Shown here in pieces: positions 13,588 through 16,470 of a stretch of 16,470 nt of DNA. The DNA is from PFJX01 sp964440155. Lineage in GTDB: Bacteria > Pseudomonadota > Gammaproteobacteria > Burkholderiales > Thiobacillaceae. Location of the stretch: positions 1-16,470 of the forward strand of contig CAYTRH010000056.1 of assembly GCA_964440155.1 (NCBI GenBank). Reading direction: 5' to 3'. A program made the position numbers and the translations under genes. The notes under the pieces are model-generated. The model had not been told where the DNA came from. It ran no database searches and saw only the letters and a program-made list of their open reading frames with translations. How positions within the stretch are numbered: position 1 is the first letter of the stretch; every line of letters starts with the position of its first letter.

Positions 13588-14753
13588 TCGAAGAAGTCAG
13601 ACAGACACGGCCGGCACGCGCCGCCGCTCAGGCACTCGGATGGCTGCAGAACGCCATGGCGCCGGCCCTGATGCACCGGCGCATCATCGTCGTCGCACTG
13701 ATCAGTACGGCGCTGGCCGCGCTTTACTGGCTGGGGATCGCCTCGGACCGCTATGTCTCGACCGCGCACGTCGTGATCCAGCGCACCGACCTGGCCGGCG
13801 GGCAGGGCATCGACCTGTCCAACCTGCTTTCCGGCGCTGCTGGCGGCGGCGTGCGTGCCGACCAGTTGCTGTTGCGGGATCATCTGCTGTCGGTCGACAT
13901 GCTGCGCAAGCTGGACGCGGAACTCGACCTGCGCGCGCACTACAGCGATCGACGGCGGGATCCGCTGTCGCGCATGTGGGCAAAGGACAACGCCATGGAG
14001 TGGTTTCACCGCCACTACCTGGCGCGCACGAGTGTCGAATTGGATGAGTACTCCGGCGTGCTGATCATCCGCGCCCAGGCCTACGACGCGCCCACGGCTC
14101 AGGCCATCACCGCCCTGCTGGTGCGCGAAGGCGAACGTTTCATGAACGAGCTGGCGCATGATCTGGCGCGCGACCAGGTGCGCTTTCTCGAAGGCCAGGT
14201 CGCGGACATGAATCAGCGCGCCATGCAGGCCCGGCAGGCGCTGCTGGTTTTCCAGAACCGCGCCGGGCTGGTGTCTCCGCAAGCCACGGCGGAAAGCCGC
14301 GTCGCCCTGGTGGCGCAACTGGAAGCGCAGCGCGCCGAATTGCAAACGCAGCGTGCGGCACTGCAGGCCTATCTGGTTGCCGATCATCCCAACATCGTGC
14401 AGCTCGACCAGCTCATCAACGCGCTGGACAGACAGATCGCGCGTGAGCAGGCCAAGCTGGCCGCGCCCACCGGCAGCGCACTGAACCGCGCGGTAGAAGA
14501 GTTCCAGCGCCTGGAAATGGACGCCACCTTCGCCCACGAGGTGTACAAGACCGCGCTCACCGCGCTGGAGCGTGGCCGCATCGAGGCCACCCGCACCATC
14601 AAGAAGATCGCCGTGGTACAGGCGCCGACGCTGCCGGAATACCCCATGGAACCGCGCCGCACTTACAACACCGTGGTGTTCATGCTGGTCGCCCTGCTGC
14701 TGGCCGGCGTCCTGCATCTGCTGACGGCCATCGTGCGCGACCACAAGGATTGA
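13584..14753 (+). CDS. kpsE: Capsule export inner-membrane protein (KpsE/CtrB/WcbD-like)
   Basis: 389 residues from GTG 13584, chosen because it overlaps the kpsT stop (GTGA); the frame is open further upstream, but that part lies inside kpsT. The topology is typical of the PCP-3 family. There is a short cytoplasmic N-terminus, a first membrane span (about 34-52, IIVVALISTALAALYWLG), a long periplasmic region and a second span near the C-terminus (about 363-384). The periplasmic part has a DRYVSTAHVVIQ beta-strand and long coiled-coil stretches (VEGQ/ADMNQRAMQAR, LEAQRAELQTQRAALQ), and PEYPMEPRR precedes the last span, a conserved family feature. It links the inner-membrane exporter to the KpsD-like outer-membrane side of the machine. 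Confidence 0.9.
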   Translation: MIEEVRQTRPARAAAQALGWLQNAMAPALMHRRIIVVALISTALAALYWLGIASDRYVSTAHVVIQRTDLAGGQGIDLSNLLSGAAGGGVRADQLLLRDHLLSVDMLRKLDAELDLRAHYSDRRRDPLSRMWAKDNAMEWFHRHYLARTSVELDEYSGVLIIRAQAYDAPTAQAITALLVREGERFMNELAHDLARDQVRFLEGQVADMNQRAMQARQALLVFQNRAGLVSPQATAESRVALVAQLEAQRAELQTQRAALQAYLVADHPNIVQLDQLINALDRQIAREQAKLAAPTGSALNRAVEEFQRLEMDATFAHEVYKTALTALERGRIEATRTIKKIAVVQAPTLPEYPMEPRRTYNTVVFMLVALLLAGVLHLLTAIVRDHKD

Positions 14754-14756
14754 CCC

Positions 14757-16470
14757 ATGCCTACGTTGCCGTTGATTTTCAGCCTGCTCTGCCTGCTTAC
14801 ACCGATGGCACTGGCGCAGACCTTCCAGGCCACGCCCGCCGCCGCGCTGAATCTGCGCCCTTCGCCGTCCATGGCGCAGTCAGGGTCACCCAGCGGCCAG
14901 CCGCCACCAACGCCTGCCGGCGCGAGCGCACCCGCAGCCCCGGCGGAAAACGCAGCATTGCCCCCGCAGTCCTTCGATTACCGCGCCAATCTGGACAGCG
15001 ACGTGTTCGGCGCCCAGCTGTTCACCGGCGCTTTCGCGCGTGGCGGCGCCACGCAGTTCAACCCGGATTACGCCATCGCCATCGGTGACCAGATCCAGGT
15101 GCGCCTGTGGGGCGCCTTCGTGTTCGATGCCACGCTGGTGGTCGATCCGAAGGGCAACGTGTTCCTGCCCCACGTCGGACCGGTGAAGGTGCTGGGCGTG
15201 CGCAACCAGGACTTGCAGCGCGTAGTGGAAGCCGCCGTCGGCAGGGCATTCCGCAGCAACGTGCACAGCTATGCCAGTCTCGCCGCCGCGCAGCCGGTGC
15301 GCGTGTTCGTCGCCGGCAACGTGCGCCGCCCCGGCCTGTATCACGGCACCTCCATGGATAGCCTGCTGCATTACCTGGACCAGGCCGGCGGCATAGACCC
15401 GCAACGGGGTAGTTTTCTCGACGTGCAGGTCAAACGCGGTGAACAGTTGCGTGCCAGCGTCAACCTGTACGACTTCCTGTTGCATGGACGCATGCCGTTG
15501 ATGCAACTGGCCGACGGCGACGTCATCTTCGTGCCGCCGCGCCAGTCCACCGTGCGCGCGGCCGGGCTGGCGGAGAACGCCAAGCGTTTCGAATTCGGCC
15601 GCCAGACTCCGTTCAGCGTTGCACAGCTCAGCAAGCTGGCCAAGCCGCAAGCGCAGGCCACCCACGTGCGCGTGGTGCGCAACACCGGCACCATCCGCAA
15701 CGTCGAGTACTACGCCATGGCCGAGGCCGACCAGATTGCATTGTTCAACGGTGACGAGGTCGAGTTCACCGCTGACAAGAAGCCCGGCACCATCACCGTG
15801 CGCGTGGAAGGCGAACATCTCAGCGCACAGGAGTATGTCCTGCCGCACGGCGCCAGACTCGGCGAGCTACTGGGGCAGATCCGGTATTCCGCGGATTCCG
15901 ATGCGGCCAACCTGCAACTGTTCCGTATCAGCGTGCGTGAACGCCAGAAACAGATGCTGGCCGCGACTTTGAAGAACCTGGAGACCAGCGTGCTGACGGC
16001 GCGCTCCGCCACCAACGAGGAATCGCGCCTGCGCAAGGACGAGGCCGAGCTGATGCTGCAATGGGTGGAGCGCGCGCGCCGCGTGGAACCCAGCGGTCAG
16101 GTCATCATCGCGCAAGCGGCCCAGCGCGACGAGCTGCTGCTGGAGAACGGCGACATCGTGCGCGTACCCAAACGCGACGGTCTGGTGCTGGTGAGCGGCG
16201 AAGTGATCTTCCCGAACGCCATCGCCTTCGACCCCGGACTCGACCTGCGCGATTACATTCGACGCGCCGGCGGCTACGCCCAAAGCGCAGACACCTCGCG
16301 CATCATCGTCGCCCATCGCGACGGCAGCTTCGAGGAAGCTGGTGGCGGCCGGCGATTCTTTGCCAACGACGGCAATTCCGTGACCATACGGCCGGGTGAC
16401 GAAATCCTGGTACTGCCCAAGGTGCAGACCAAGAGCATAGAAGTCACCCGAGGGATCAGTCAGATTCTTT
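14757..16470 (+). CDS. kpsD: Polysaccharide export protein with SLBB repeats (KpsD-like), cut by right window edge
   Basis: At least 571 residues, still open at the end of the window. The ATG follows the kpsE stop by 3 bases and has AAGGA about 7 bases upstream. A Sec signal peptide (1-20, ending ALA) is present; the Cys inside its core is not in a lipobox, so the protein is probably not a lipoprotein, as in KpsD and unlike Wza. A Pro/Ala/Ser-rich linker (about 25-75) follows. The polysaccharide export domain starts near 101 (YAIAIGDQIQVRLWG). SLBB-type repeats start near 180 (VRVFVAGNVRRPGLY), 344 (ITVRVEGEHLS) and 475 (LVLVSGEVIFPNAIAF), with a helical insertion at about 390-440. The family forms the periplasmic/outer-membrane channel for capsule polysaccharide. 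The C-terminus is not visible. Confidence 0.92.
   Translation, partial: MPTLPLIFSLLCLLTPMALAQTFQATPAAALNLRPSPSMAQSGSPSGQPPPTPAGASAPAAPAENAALPPQSFDYRANLDSDVFGAQLFTGAFARGGATQFNPDYAIAIGDQIQVRLWGAFVFDATLVVDPKGNVFLPHVGPVKVLGVRNQDLQRVVEAAVGRAFRSNVHSYASLAAAQPVRVFVAGNVRRPGLYHGTSMDSLLHYLDQAGGIDPQRGSFLDVQVKRGEQLRASVNLYDFLLHGRMPLMQLADGDVIFVPPRQSTVRAAGLAENAKRFEFGRQTPFSVAQLSKLAKPQAQATHVRVVRNTGTIRNVEYYAMAEADQIALFNGDEVEFTADKKPGTITVRVEGEHLSAQEYVLPHGARLGELLGQIRYSADSDAANLQLFRISVRERQKQMLAATLKNLETSVLTARSATNEESRLRKDEAELMLQWVERARRVEPSGQVIIAQAAQRDELLLENGDIVRVPKRDGLVLVSGEVIFPNAIAFDPGLDLRDYIRRAGGYAQSADTSRIIVAHRDGSFEEAGGGRRFFANDGNSVTIRPGDEILVLPKVQTKSIEVTRGISQIL

Noticed and set aside
14491..14500. CGCGGTAG, close to the ops element GGCGGTAG of RfaH-controlled capsule operons
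   Set aside because: It is inside the kpsE coding region with one mismatch, and ops elements act in 5' leaders; probably chance.
13563..14744. Antisense open frame of 393 codons opposite kpsE
   Set aside because: His/Gln/Arg-rich shadow; the plus strand has clear membrane spans and family motifs.

Overview
The window is high-GC bacterial DNA, and it reads best as a gammaproteobacterium. The reasons are a FliK/DUF2802 flagellar pair, a short Hfq without a C-terminal tail, and an ABC-transporter-dependent (group 2 type, Kps/Ctr/Wcb-like) capsule export set. The genus cannot be fixed from the sequence. Almost every stretch is coding, with many 4-bp ATGA/GTGA gene overlaps. No insertion sequences, tRNAs, rRNAs, CRISPR arrays or phage genes were seen.

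Left part (1-1249): two minus-strand genes encode a DUF2802 membrane-anchored coiled-coil/HTH protein and the N-terminal 141 residues of a FliK-like hook-length control protein that runs off the left edge. They overlap by 4 bp and sit behind a good candidate sigma-28 (FliA) promoter. Facing away from them across a gap of about 110 bp is a solitary hfq gene whose product is clearly divergent at RNA-contacting positions. A strong hairpin follows it.

Centre (1492-12012): four translationally coupled plus-strand genes form what looks like a lipid-building operon. The first is a 2569-residue single-module, highly reducing type I polyketide synthase with order KS-AT-DH-(degenerate MT)-(structural KR)-ER-KR-ACP and no release domain. 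Next come an alpha-oxoamine synthase (PLP enzyme of the KBL/BioF/serine palmitoyltransferase fold), a GNAT acyltransferase and a short-chain dehydrogenase. Read as a pathway, the PKS builds a saturated acyl chain iteratively on its ACP. The alpha-oxoamine synthase releases it by decarboxylative condensation with an amino acid to give a 2-amino-3-ketone. The dehydrogenase reduces the ketone and the GNAT enzyme N-acylates the amine. This chemistry parallels sphingoid-base/ceramide synthesis but uses a dedicated PKS.

Right part (12140-16470): a second coupled set, KpsM/Wzm permease, KpsT/Wzt ATPase, KpsE-like inner-membrane polysaccharide co-polymerase/export protein and a KpsD-like SLBB export protein (cut by the right edge), is the core of a capsule exporter. 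The position of the lipid genes directly before the exporter suggests that the PKS product is the lipid anchor, or a lipid modification, of the exported polysaccharide. From memory, the Burkholderia pseudomallei capsule I locus carries a comparable PKS/fatty-acid-synthase-like gene (wcbR) with small companions (wcbS, wcbT, wcbP). The gene combination is therefore probably not unique, but to my knowledge its lipid product is not established.
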